Source of the DNA: a virus
Strand: one strand, 5' to 3'
DNA: 20,331 nt
Virus record (IMG/VR): IMGVR_UViG_3300026483_000059
Span: 1-20,331 of that record
How positions within the stretch are numbered: position 1 is the first letter of the stretch; each line of letters starts with the position of its first letter. A program made the translations under genes and the position numbers. Below, piece after piece: positions 6,760 to 13,675 of the stretch. The notes under the pieces were generated by a model. That model was not told where the DNA came from and ran no database searches. It saw nothing but the letters and a program-made list of their open reading frames with translations.

Positions 6760-7191
6760 TCTATCTTTAAAATTTTCTAAATATTCTGTAAGAACTTTCG
6801 AACTGCCTATTCGAACATTGATGATACCGTTATAGTATTCATCAGTTTCTAATACACGGCGTTCGAATTGTTCCCGTGCCTCCATATAACTTAAAGCACC
6901 ACGACTCGGACAGTAGTGAAGTATTTCTCTTGTAAACTTGTCTTCACCTAGTTCTGCTACATCTGCATTAAGATGATCAGAAGAACCCCAATATGTACGC
7001 CAATCGCTTTCTTTATATCCACGTCTTTTGTTCTTTCGCCCTTTTAAAGGTGGCTTCGTGGTTTTAAACTTAGCTAACTTCTTACCTACATATTTTCTAT
7101 TATTAGTGGTATTAGTAATAAGATAAACAAATCCCTCAACATCATCAGGTAATTCATTAACTATCTTATTATCATATTTCCAATCACTCAT
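6754..7191 (-). CDS. GIY-YIG family endonuclease-like protein
   Basis: The 145-residue protein has a GIY-YIG-type N-terminal core: GFVYLITNTTNNRKYVGKKL, where FVYLI and KYVGKK replace the GIY and YIG strands. A lysine/arginine-rich loop follows, then YWGSSDHLNADV, matching the conserved Tyr and Ser of phage GIY-YIG proteins. FTREILHYC and the Glu in SYMEAREQFERRVL fit the metal-binding helix, and YYNGIINVRIG is a common ending. Such enzymes nick or cut DNA; in T4-like phages they include homing endonucleases (Seg, I-TevI). The C-terminus is short, so no large DNA-recognition domain is present. A late box stands 108 bases upstream. It follows a long non-coding stretch, which raises the question of a mobile element. 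Confidence 0.8.
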   Translation of the reverse strand: MSDWKYDNKIVNELPDDVEGFVYLITNTTNNRKYVGKKLAKFKTTKPPLKGRKNKRRGYKESDWRTYWGSSDHLNADVAELGEDKFTREILHYCPSRGALSYMEAREQFERRVLETDEYYNGIINVRIGSSKVLTEYLENFKDRL

Positions 7192-7298
7192 TAGTAAATC
7201 ATTTCATCTTATAAGGTCTAAAGACCTAATCCTTCATAAATCTCATATCGCTTTCGCTCAATCGATTTAATCAGTCTTTATGGTTTATATTATAATTG

Positions 7299-7306
7299 TA
7301 TTTATA
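7299..7306 (-). promoter_or_regulatory. T4-type late promoter box before the GIY-YIG gene
   Basis: The minus strand reads exactly TATAAATA, the T4 late consensus, followed by CAATT. A transcript would start near 7293 and carry an untranslated leader of about 100 bases. That leader contains the hairpin AGGTC-TTTA-GACCT (7215-7228). Confidence 0.65.
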
Positions 7307-7798
7307 TATGCCTGCGGCTAAGCCACAATTGCCCTACTGCTAGAGCAACTGCAAAAAAATTATGGATACATGCCATAGCTTCATCGCCTCTGTTTATGAG
7401 CTAGTAGCCAGAAACTACGGGGTCGGTTGGCGATTCCCCCTTCACTCAGTACTGCGTCTTTCGACCCAACGGCATCACAATAAGTCCAAACAGACGGAGT
7501 ATATTGTAATCGATAGTGCTATAGTAGCCTATCATCGGTTATATTATTAAACTGGTCAACCACGCACCTTTAGAGCCGTGGCTGTTGTAATTAGAATACT
7601 TGTATATGTGGTTACGAGAAGATTGTAGGAATTCATCCCTACTAGTCCAACGGCAACAGTTTTTACACTGGCAGATTCAATCCCGAGTTGGCTACCCAAC
7701 TAACAGATCCACTATGTTGTGATATATTAGCCTGTTTCATTATATTAGCCTTGTGTTCTTTATATTAGATTTATATTAGTTTTCAATAGAGCCTGATT
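7307..7798 (-). ncRNA. long non-coding stretch with many hairpins, possible structured late RNA
   Basis: No convincing gene lies between 7192 and 7812. Several strong pairings fit better as a minus-strand RNA, because two of them need G-U pairs on that strand. Minus-strand elements are TTGCTCTA-GCAG-TAGGGCAA (7332-7351), GTGGC-TTA-GCCGC (around 7314-7328), TATGG-CATGTAT-CCATA (around 7360-7377) and GTTGG-GTAG-CCAAC (7687-7700). CCACG (7581-7577) pairs with CGTGG (7564-7560). Around 7419-7470, GTTGG/CCAAC and GGGG/CCCC interleave as a possible H-type pseudoknot. A CATAAATA late box (7799-7806) points into the stretch. No tRNA, tmRNA or group I intron core could be assigned. The class is unknown. 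Confidence 0.4.
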
Positions 7799-7810
7799 TA
7801 TTTATGTTAG
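7723..7810. repeat. five short direct repeats TATATTAG(CCT)
   Basis: TATATTAG occurs at 7723, 7741, 7761 and 7772, and TATGTTAG at 7803. Three of the five are followed directly by CCT. Spacing is irregular (18, 20, 11 and 31 bases). They lie just after the gp51 stop and ahead of the structured stretch on the minus strand. Possible roles are protein binding or a promoter region; AT-rich chance repetition cannot be excluded. Confidence 0.5.
7799..7806 (-). promoter_or_regulatory. late promoter box at the end of gp51
   Basis: The minus strand reads CATAAATA, the same variant as the box before gp26. It begins 7 bases after the gp51 stop and would start transcription near 7793, into the non-coding structured region rather than into a gene. 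Confidence 0.45.
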
Positions 7811-7812
7811 CC

Positions 7813-8046
7813 TTAGAGTATTGGCGTTCCAGCCTGTTTACTCATTTCATAGTTTTCTTTTATAATTTCGTTGATATGATCGATGTGAGATACTGGCATA
7901 TCATGTAATTCAGATATGCTTACCCCACCTCTCATATACCAAGTTAACTTTAACATATTTTTATGCAGCTTGTCAAGCTCTTTTTCAAACTTTTTTGTTT
8001 TTTCTTCAATTTCTTTGTTACTGGCTGTTATGAGCCAGTGCCGAAA
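7813..8046 (-). CDS. gp51: baseplate hub assembly protein, gp51-like, lacking its own start codon
   Basis: The frame ends at TAA 7815-7813 and encodes a gp51-like sequence: a coiled-coil segment (NKEIEEKTKKFEKELDKLHK), then the family hallmark LTWYMRGGVSISEL, then INEIIKENYEMSKQAGTPIL. In T4, gp51 is needed for baseplate hub assembly. The frame is open up to about 8078 but has no ATG, GTG or TTG upstream of the conserved part. The only ATG before the hallmark (7956) would drop the coiled coil and has no ribosome-binding site. The frame is exactly -1 relative to gp26 and overlaps its end, behind a slippery heptamer. I infer it is made as a gp26-gp51 frameshift fusion of about 353 residues. An AUA start at 8031 is the alternative. 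Confidence 0.75.
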   Translation of the reverse strand, partial: FRHWLITASNKEIEEKTKKFEKELDKLHKNMLKLTWYMRGGVSISELHDMPVSHIDHINEIIKENYEMSKQAGTPIL

Positions 8047-8052
8047 AAATTT
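8020..8052 (-). promoter_or_regulatory. candidate programmed -1 frameshift element
   Basis: In the gp26 frame the minus strand reads GTA AAT TTT TTC. This contains A_AAT_TTT (8052-8046) and, overlapping it, T_TTT_TTC (8049-8043), both of the X_XXY_YYZ type. Six bases after the first heptamer comes a perfect 7-bp stem, ACTGGCT-CATAAC-AGCCAGT (8039-8020). Its loop contains the second and third bases of the gp26 stop codon. A -1 shift enters the gp51 frame. Confidence 0.65.
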
Positions 8053-8873
8053 ACAGGGTTGACCTCCAAGACAACCTTATCTTTCGCTTCGCATTCTGGG
8101 CATGAGAATTCAAACGTAGTTGCATCCTCAGGCTTCTTAGACAGAAATTCAATCTTTTTATTAATCTCATTTACAACCTTAGTTGGAATGTTTTCTAAGA
8201 ATTCACTGATAGTATCATAATCAGTGACATCTCCATCTGGTGTCTCTATGTAATTTATAGTATTTGCCAAAAGTTCAACATTGTGTTCTGCGATTGTTCT
8301 AAAACTAGAATAGAAACGTCTTGCTAGTTCATCTTCCTTCATTACTTCATCGCCGTATGTATCTTGTATAGAACGTACAATACGTTGTTGTTCTAAATCA
8401 ATTAACGCTAGTCTAGTAATTGCTTCTACTGTGGGAGGTTGAAGATGTATTTTAAGACTATCGAATTCTACTGGTTCAACTTCTTCAATATCCGGGAAAC
8501 GATTTAAGATAACATTGATATCAATATTAAAATCACTTTGTTCTTCGCATGACTTACATGTATGTGTATGTGTTAATTCACTGCCATAAGTTGCATATTG
8601 AATTGCAAGAAACAATGCTTCAACATCTATATTACACATACCTCTTGGATTAGGAATATCAGGACAGCAACTAGCAACTAAACTAATCAATGCTTCTCCA
8701 TTTAATAGTGCGTCTGGATTCTTTAGAGTTATCTCATCAATCGCAGTCATAGGCAATACACCGATCTCATCTAATTGGGATGTACTGATTTCTGGATTAA
8801 ATTTACCGCCTGTGGGCAGTTTTATATAAATTGATGGTTTTCTAAAGTATTTTTGTAGTGGGTTATTTGTCAT
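8028..8873 (-). CDS. gp26: baseplate hub subunit, gp26-like
   Basis: The 281-residue protein resembles T4-like gp26 baseplate hub proteins: FRKPSIYIKLPTGGKF at the N-terminus, VLPMTAIDEITLKNPDALLN, then the CCPDIPNPRGMCNIDVEALF block. Two CxxC pairs, CKSC near residue 106 and CPEC near residue 264, probably bind one zinc ion. T4 gp26 is shorter (208 residues). A CATAAATA late box lies 37 bases before the ATG. No strong ribosome-binding site is seen; GAGGCG at 8886-8881 is the nearest. The C-terminus (VNFFGTGS) is built on the slippery site that leads into gp51. The neighbouring divergent gene may be the tape measure, so this locus resembles the chaperone/tape-measure arrangement of other tailed phages. 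Confidence 0.82.
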   Translation of the reverse strand: MTNNPLQKYFRKPSIYIKLPTGGKFNPEISTSQLDEIGVLPMTAIDEITLKNPDALLNGEALISLVASCCPDIPNPRGMCNIDVEALFLAIQYATYGSELTHTHTCKSCEEQSDFNIDINVILNRFPDIEEVEPVEFDSLKIHLQPPTVEAITRLALIDLEQQRIVRSIQDTYGDEVMKEDELARRFYSSFRTIAEHNVELLANTINYIETPDGDVTDYDTISEFLENIPTKVVNEINKKIEFLSKKPEDATTFEFSCPECEAKDKVVLEVNPVNFFGTGS

Positions 8874-8888
8874 TTATTTCGCCTCTTG

Positions 8889-8896
8889 ATAAATAC
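8889..8896 (+). promoter_or_regulatory. late promoter box before the tape-measure-like gene
   Basis: GATAAATA followed by CAACG lies 77 bases before the chosen ATG at 8974. It faces away from the gp26 box 14 bases further on, so this 100-bp spacer carries back-to-back, overlapping late promoters. Confidence 0.55.
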
Positions 8897-8909
8897 AACG
8901 ATACATTAT

Positions 8910-8917
8910 ATTTATGT
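8910..8917 (-). promoter_or_regulatory. late promoter box before gp26
   Basis: The minus strand reads CATAAATA followed by TAATG. It is 36 bases before the gp26 ATG and is the same variant as the box after gp51. Confidence 0.5.
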
Positions 8918-8973
8918 CTATAGTTATTTAATCAATTATAAACTACGAATATAATCAAAAAGTGAGAGAGTTT

Positions 8974-11505
8974 ATGGCAGAAGACGTAATTATTAGAGGT
9001 TTTGGAGATGATAGAGATTTTCCTGACTTTGCTACTGAAAAAACTATTAAGACAGTAGAGGCAGCTTTAAAGCAAGCTAACGTATTTAATAGTGAGTCCA
9101 CCAAGTATCTAGCACAGGTTGCATTAGGTGAAAAACGTGGTCAGATGGCTATGAATAAACTTATGCAATCTATGAACAATGTTGCATCAGAAATTAAAAA
9201 AGGTGCAAAAGATGGTAGTGATGCCGCAGATTCTGCCGATCAAGCAAGTAAAAAGCAATTAGGTGCATTTACTAAATTACTAACATTAGGAAAAGACACC
9301 ATCAAATTGAGAAAAGAACAATTTGCAAAAGAGTTAAAAAATGATGATGAGATAAAGCGCCTTATGAAACAAGGTATGGCTGAAGATAGTGCAGGTCTTA
9401 TGGCTGGGTTATCAAGTCTATCTGGTATTGCAGGTAAACTTGCTGCAGGTGTTGTTGCAGTTGCAGGAGTAGTTAAAGGTGCAAACAACTATCTATTACA
9501 ACAAGGAACTGATAGATTCAACTTCGCACAGGAATTAAGACAGAGTGGTCTAGCCGCAGGACTTTCTGAATCAGGTGCAAGTCTAACAGCATTTGCAGAT
9601 AAGGTTCGAGTGAATAACTTTACTCTAGGAGAAGCGGCAGAGTTTACACAGCGTTTCTCAAAAGCAGTCGGCGTTACTGGTGTTAATGGTGCATTAGATT
9701 TTGTAAACACATTAGCATATAGTGGTGATAACGGCGGCGATATGATGCGTAGGTTTGGTATGGAGTTTGGTGAAGTTGCAAATGTATCAGGTGAATACTT
9801 AGAATCTGTACGTGCATTAGGTATGTTAGACAAAATGTCAAATAATGAACTTAGACTTGGTATGGACAATTTTATGTCAACCGTTGTTGCAACATCTAAT
9901 ATTATGAAGATTAATATGGAAGATGCAGCACAAATGATTAAAGATACATTAAAACGTGATGATATTACATCATTGCTTGCTACTATGGATCCAGATAGAG
10001 CCGCACAAGTACAAGATGTAGTAGGACTTGCAGGAGGTATGCAAACTGAGCTAGGCGAAGCCCTTGCACAAAGATTAGCAGCAGGTTCACAACAAGAATT
10101 TATGATGTCCGATGCATATAGACAATTACAATCAAGTCCTATAGCAATGGAACTTCTTCCAGTAATTGAAAGATTAGCATCAGCATCAGAACAAGGAGGA
10201 ACTGAAGGGTTCCAAAATGCATTTGCTAATCTAAGTGGTGATATTGAAAGAATAAGAGGTATAGCATCTGATAACAGAGTTCTATTTACATCTGGCTCAG
10301 ATGATACAGGCATGAAAGTACTAGCACAATTGATGAGACAATCACAAACAGCAGAAGATGCAAATGCTGGATTTGTTAAATTGGGAGAAGATGACCAAGC
10401 AGTAATAGGTGCAGTTGAAGTCCAGCGACAGTTTACAGTTGCTATGGAAGGTGTAAATAATGAGCTAATAAAATCTGGTAACTTTGGTGAGAATGTAGCA
10501 AAACTTAATAGAGCAAATCTAGCATTAATTGAAACTTTAGAAGCAGAAGCAACCGGTGTTGCAAATCAAGTATCTGGTATTATATTTGATACTACATTTG
10601 CTGCGCAAGCAGGTGTGACATCAATTATTAATAGATTTGTAGGAAGTGTGGCAGATATAGCACGTGGTGTCGGACTACTGGATAGTGAGGCAGGAAAAGC
10701 CGCAGATGCAGTAAGAGCAATGAGACAATCTATTAATGCTACCTTTGGCGGCGCAGCAGCGTTTGATGCAAATGGTGAATTAGCTTCTGGTCCTATCGGT
10801 GACTTAGTTAATAAAATTAATAGTACTGAAACAGAAATATCAAACTTAGGTCCGGATGCAAATCCATATACGCAAGGTGGTTTAACTGCATCATTACAAC
10901 GTGATAGAGCAGAATTAGAAGAATTAATTTCTGAAATCGAAGTAGCAAATCCACAAGCGGCTAATCTACTTAGAATTGAAGCAGGATTAAATAATCTAGT
11001 ACAAGCAGATGAAACTGTGCAATATGACCCAGAACGATTAGCATTAGAACAACAAATGATGTTGACATCACATGGTGGTTTTATTGGACAAAAGGATTCT
11101 GAAGGTTATGTACTTCAAGGCGGCGGTCGCATGGAAACTAGTGAACAGGCGTCTGAGCGTGTATTAGCATCATTAGAAGCTAGTTTAGGAACAACTCTGA
11201 ATAGAAAGGCATTCAATGCGATAAGTTCTGGCGATAGTACTGATTTATTAGACACACTTGGTTTTGACGATGCAGATAACAATATAACTGCCGAAGAAAC
11301 TAGAATGGTTGGAGATATGATAATAGCTATGAACGAAAACAATATGCTAAGCCAAGAAAAAGTACAAGAATTAATAGAAGCGATGAAAAATACAACAGGA
11401 TCTGAAGGAGCTTTAGACTTCAGTGTAGCATCAGCAGAAGAAAAGGCAGAACGTGACAGACTAATATCTTCAATTGATATATTAGTAACACAACTAAGAC
11501 AATAA
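8974..11505 (+). CDS. large helical structural protein, probable tail tape measure
   Basis: The 843-residue protein is mostly predicted helix, rich in Ala, Gly, Asn and Gln, with a single hydrophobic segment near residues 143-165 (AGLSSLSGIAGKLAAGVVAV). This pattern of helical body plus internal hydrophobic patch is typical of tape-measure proteins, which set tail length. T4 gp29 does this job with 590 residues; I saw no sequence signature proving homology. GTG 8962 is possible as a start but would contain the ribosome-binding site GAGAGAG. ATG 8974, 5 bases after it, is preferred. Context fits: late box upstream, gp26 and gp51 divergent, portal downstream. No lysozyme or peptidase motif was noticed. 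An internal virion protein is the main alternative. Confidence 0.5.
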   Translation: MAEDVIIRGFGDDRDFPDFATEKTIKTVEAALKQANVFNSESTKYLAQVALGEKRGQMAMNKLMQSMNNVASEIKKGAKDGSDAADSADQASKKQLGAFTKLLTLGKDTIKLRKEQFAKELKNDDEIKRLMKQGMAEDSAGLMAGLSSLSGIAGKLAAGVVAVAGVVKGANNYLLQQGTDRFNFAQELRQSGLAAGLSESGASLTAFADKVRVNNFTLGEAAEFTQRFSKAVGVTGVNGALDFVNTLAYSGDNGGDMMRRFGMEFGEVANVSGEYLESVRALGMLDKMSNNELRLGMDNFMSTVVATSNIMKINMEDAAQMIKDTLKRDDITSLLATMDPDRAAQVQDVVGLAGGMQTELGEALAQRLAAGSQQEFMMSDAYRQLQSSPIAMELLPVIERLASASEQGGTEGFQNAFANLSGDIERIRGIASDNRVLFTSGSDDTGMKVLAQLMRQSQTAEDANAGFVKLGEDDQAVIGAVEVQRQFTVAMEGVNNELIKSGNFGENVAKLNRANLALIETLEAEATGVANQVSGIIFDTTFAAQAGVTSIINRFVGSVADIARGVGLLDSEAGKAADAVRAMRQSINATFGGAAAFDANGELASGPIGDLVNKINSTETEISNLGPDANPYTQGGLTASLQRDRAELEELISEIEVANPQAANLLRIEAGLNNLVQADETVQYDPERLALEQQMMLTSHGGFIGQKDSEGYVLQGGGRMETSEQASERVLASLEASLGTTLNRKAFNAISSGDSTDLLDTLGFDDADNNITAEETRMVGDMIIAMNENNMLSQEKVQELIEAMKNTTGSEGALDFSVASAEEKAERDRLISSIDILVTQLRQ

Positions 11506-11510
11506 AACAT

Positions 11511-11539
11511 TTGACACACTGATAAAAGTGTGTTATTAT
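11511..11539 (+). promoter_or_regulatory. sigma70-type promoter of the portal gene with palindrome filling the spacer
   Basis: TTGACA (11511-11516), a 17-bp spacer and TATTAT (11534-11539) predict a start near 11546, before CAGGA and the ATG at 11565. A perfect inverted repeat, ACACACT-GATAAA-AGTGTGT (11514-11533), fills the space between the hexamers and overlaps the -35. This position suits a repressor operator. A weak terminator is less likely because no T-tract follows. Confidence 0.7.
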
Positions 11540-11564
11540 ACGTAAAGATACAGGATTATATATA

Positions 11565-13250
11565 ATGGCAACTTGGAAAAAATACTTTAAAACATATGAT
11601 GGTATGCCCGAAAGGCAAACATCAAATCAAAGCGGCAGTGAAGCGTCTAATAAACGTTATAGCTCTTGGCTACCTGAAGTTTATCAGGGACAACCGAACC
11701 GTGTTCAGCGTTATGGTCAGTATGACCAGATGGATATGGATTCAGAAGTAAACGCCGCACTAGATATTATTGCTGAATTCTCGACTCTTCAAGATGAACA
11801 ATCAAAATTGCCATTTAAGTTTGACTTTCCAGAAGATCCAACAGAGTCAGAGAACGATGTTTTACAAAGAACGCTACGCCAATGGTGTTCTGTTAATGAA
11901 ATGCATAAGCGTATCTTCCGTATCTTTAGAAACGCTATCAAGTATGGCGATCAAGTATTTGTCCGTGATCCAGAAACATATAAACTATTTTGGGTTAATC
12001 CTGCCAAAGTAGACAAGGTTATTGTTAATGAAGGTAAAGGTAAAAAAGTAGAAGCATATTATGTTCAGGATATGGATATTAATATTGAAGGAATGAATGT
12101 TACCGCTGATACTAAAAAGCTAACACAAACTTCAGGTCAAGGCATGGGAATGCCTAATATGAATTCTAATACTACACAAGGTTATACAGCAGGTAGTGCA
12201 GGCGGTTCTAGATTTGCAAATGACCAAACAACAACACCAATTGATGCACAACATATTGTACACATTTCACTAAGTGAAGGTGTTGATGGTTTCTGGCCTT
12301 TCGGTACATCTATCTTAGAACCTATCTTTAAAGTTTATAAACAAAAAGAACTACTAGAAGATGCTATTCTGATTTATCGTGTACAACGTGCGCCAGAACG
12401 TAGAGTATTCTATATTGATGTGGGTAATATGCCGACACACAAAGCACGTCAGCACCTAGAACGTATTAAGAATGAAATTCATCAAAGACGTATTCCAAGT
12501 AAGACTGGTGGTGGACAAAACATTACTGATAGTGCATATAATCCACTATCTATTATGGAAGATTACTTCTTTGCATCAACGGCTGAAGGCAGAGGATCTA
12601 AAGTTGAGACACTACCAGGTGGTGAGAACTTAGGACAGATTGATGATTTAAAATACTTTAACGACAAACTATTACGTGGCTTACGTGTTCCAGCTTCATA
12701 CTTAGGTGGCATGGACGATGGTGGTGCTACAGTGAATGATGGTCGTGTCGGCACAGCAATGATTGCTGAATTTAGATTTACTAAGTTCTGTGAACGACTA
12801 CAAGCACTTATCGTTGAACAACTAGACAACGAGTTTAAGATGTTCTGCAAAAATCGTGGTGTACAAGTAGAGAGTTCACGTTTCTCATTACAATTCAATA
12901 CTCCTCAGAACTTCGGTAAGTTCCGTCAAGCAGAAGTAGATCAAGTTGCAATGAATGTATTCTCAAGTATTGAGGGTGCAGATTATATTAGTAAGCGTTT
13001 TGCAATGACTCGTTTCTTAGGTCTAACAGAAGACGAAATTCTACAGAACGAAAAGATGTGGCGTGAAGAAAACGGAGATACTGATGAATTAGCAGGATCT
13101 AGCGATACACTTAAAGGTGTAGGTGCATCTCCTGCTCCAGCAGATGCGGGCGGAGACGATTTTGACTTCGATGAAACAGATGTAGACGATACAGAAGACG
13201 GTTCAGTAATTGATGGATCGGAAAACGCAGAAACAGACGAAGAAGTATAA
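11565..13250 (+). CDS. gp20: portal vertex protein, gp20
   Basis: The 561-residue protein is the T4-like portal, the dodecameric ring through which DNA is packaged and to which neck and tail attach. Family stretches include SWLPEVYQGQPNRVQRY, DMDSEVNAALDIIAEF, IKYGDQVFVRDPETYK, RVQRAPERRVFYIDVGNMP, KTGGGQNITDSAYNPLSIME, EDYFFASTAEGRGSKVETLP and LRVPASYLGGMDDGG. Length is near T4 gp20 (524). A Gln/Asn/Gly-rich segment at about residues 190-225 and the acidic C-terminal tail (FDFDETDVDDTEDG) are probable disordered additions. It opens the head operon, with a sigma70 promoter and CAGGA ahead, and a late box for the next gene overlaps its stop codon. Confidence 0.96.
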   Translation: MATWKKYFKTYDGMPERQTSNQSGSEASNKRYSSWLPEVYQGQPNRVQRYGQYDQMDMDSEVNAALDIIAEFSTLQDEQSKLPFKFDFPEDPTESENDVLQRTLRQWCSVNEMHKRIFRIFRNAIKYGDQVFVRDPETYKLFWVNPAKVDKVIVNEGKGKKVEAYYVQDMDINIEGMNVTADTKKLTQTSGQGMGMPNMNSNTTQGYTAGSAGGSRFANDQTTTPIDAQHIVHISLSEGVDGFWPFGTSILEPIFKVYKQKELLEDAILIYRVQRAPERRVFYIDVGNMPTHKARQHLERIKNEIHQRRIPSKTGGGQNITDSAYNPLSIMEDYFFASTAEGRGSKVETLPGGENLGQIDDLKYFNDKLLRGLRVPASYLGGMDDGGATVNDGRVGTAMIAEFRFTKFCERLQALIVEQLDNEFKMFCKNRGVQVESSRFSLQFNTPQNFGKFRQAEVDQVAMNVFSSIEGADYISKRFAMTRFLGLTEDEILQNEKMWREENGDTDELAGSSDTLKGVGASPAPADAGGDDFDFDETDVDDTEDGSVIDGSENAETDEEV

Positions 13251-13253
13251 ATA
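13246..13253 (+). promoter_or_regulatory. exact T4 late box overlapping the portal stop, 5 nt before an ATG
   Basis: TATAAATA (13246-13253) contains the gp20 stop codon and is followed by CTACT and ATG at 13259. Transcription from it should begin at or next to the start codon, giving a leaderless mRNA. Confidence 0.6.
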
Positions 13254-13258
13254 CTACT

Positions 13259-13480
13259 ATGAGATATTCAGATTTAAAAGAAAACTATTCTCCAGACGAG
13301 GATAAACACAACAGTATAGAGCTAGGCGATACTCGTAAAGACCGTCTAACTCTAGTACACCTATCAAAGTTGCGTAAGATACGTGAGTATCGTAAGTATC
13401 AAGAAGGTGTTAAGTCACAACAAGTACAGCGTCAATATAAAGGCTCTGGCGGTGAAGGTGGTGGCGATATGGAGCTTTAA
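13259..13480 (+). CDS. small basic head-module protein (73 aa)
   Basis: A 73-residue protein follows the portal gene. The core DTRKDRLTLVHLSKLRKIRE with YRKYQEG downstream is basic and helical, ending in a glycine-rich tail (GSGGEGGGDMEL). From memory, short proteins with a similar RLTLRHLNKLRKIRE-type core sit directly after gp20 in cyanophage genomes, with no known function; this was not verified. Its position, between portal and prohead core genes, suggests a role in prohead assembly. No ribosome-binding site is present between the late box and the ATG, so it is translated either by coupling to gp20 or as a leaderless message. Confidence 0.7.
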   Translation: MRYSDLKENYSPDEDKHNSIELGDTRKDRLTLVHLSKLRKIREYRKYQEGVKSQQVQRQYKGSGGEGGGDMEL

Positions 13481-13540
13481 GCTCTATTAAGTAGTAAGTT
13501 TTACTATTTACGTCACATACTAAATATCTCTACGACAATG

Positions 13541-13567
13541 AAACGGCTCAAAAGAAGCCGTTTTTTT
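13541..13567 (+). terminator. intrinsic terminator after the small head gene
   Basis: AAACGGCT (13541-13548) pairs with AGCCGTTT (13556-13563) across a 7-base loop, and seven T residues follow from 13561. It separates the portal transcript from the prohead core and capsid transcript. Confidence 0.85.
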
Positions 13568-13596
13568 GCATTTTCATAACATACACTATAATAACT

Positions 13597-13604
13597 TATA
13601 AATA
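13597..13604 (+). promoter_or_regulatory. exact T4 late box before the prohead core and capsid genes
   Basis: TATAAATA followed by CTTTTG, with a predicted start at about G13610. It is placed directly after a terminator and before the acidic core gene, protease, scaffold and capsid genes, so it is probably the main late promoter for capsid production. Confidence 0.8.
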
Positions 13605-13609
13605 CTTTT

Positions 13610-13657
13610 GAAACAAAGAGTGTTTCTACACCCGCCACAAATAAGCAGTGGCTTTTT
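13610..13657 (+). promoter_or_regulatory. two hairpins in the capsid-operon leader
   Basis: The first, GAAACA-AAGAG-TGTTTC (13610-13626), begins at the predicted first base of the transcript and could protect the 5' end from decay. The second, GCCAC-(9)-GTGGC (13634-13652), is followed by TTTTT and resembles a weak terminator or attenuator. The ribosome-binding site AAGGAGAC starts 5 bases after the T run. Confidence 0.5.
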
Positions 13658-13675
13658 AGATAAGGAGACATAATA

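Noticed and set aside
7362-7550. Plus-strand open frame of 62 codons
   Set aside because: It has no ribosome-binding site, an unlike-protein composition, and lies across the hairpin and pseudoknot region.
7307-7798. tmRNA, tRNA cluster or group I intron in the non-coding stretch
   Set aside because: T-loop-like words (TTCAATC, TTCGACC) lack paired stems. A possible tag frame on the minus strand (starting AVALAV) has no stop at the right place. No P7 or S-type intron core was found.
7813-7956. gp51 translated independently from the internal ATG at 7956
   Set aside because: This would remove the coiled coil before the family hallmark, and there is no ribosome-binding site. Kept only as an alternative.
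9489-10313. Long minus-strand open frame inside the tape-measure-like gene
   Set aside because: It is a shadow of the plus-strand gene, without ribosome-binding site, and its composition (Ser, Pro, Ala, Asn) reflects reverse-complement codons.
11514-11533. Intrinsic terminator after the tape-measure-like gene
   Set aside because: The stem is not followed by a T run and lies precisely between promoter hexamers, so an operator is more likely.
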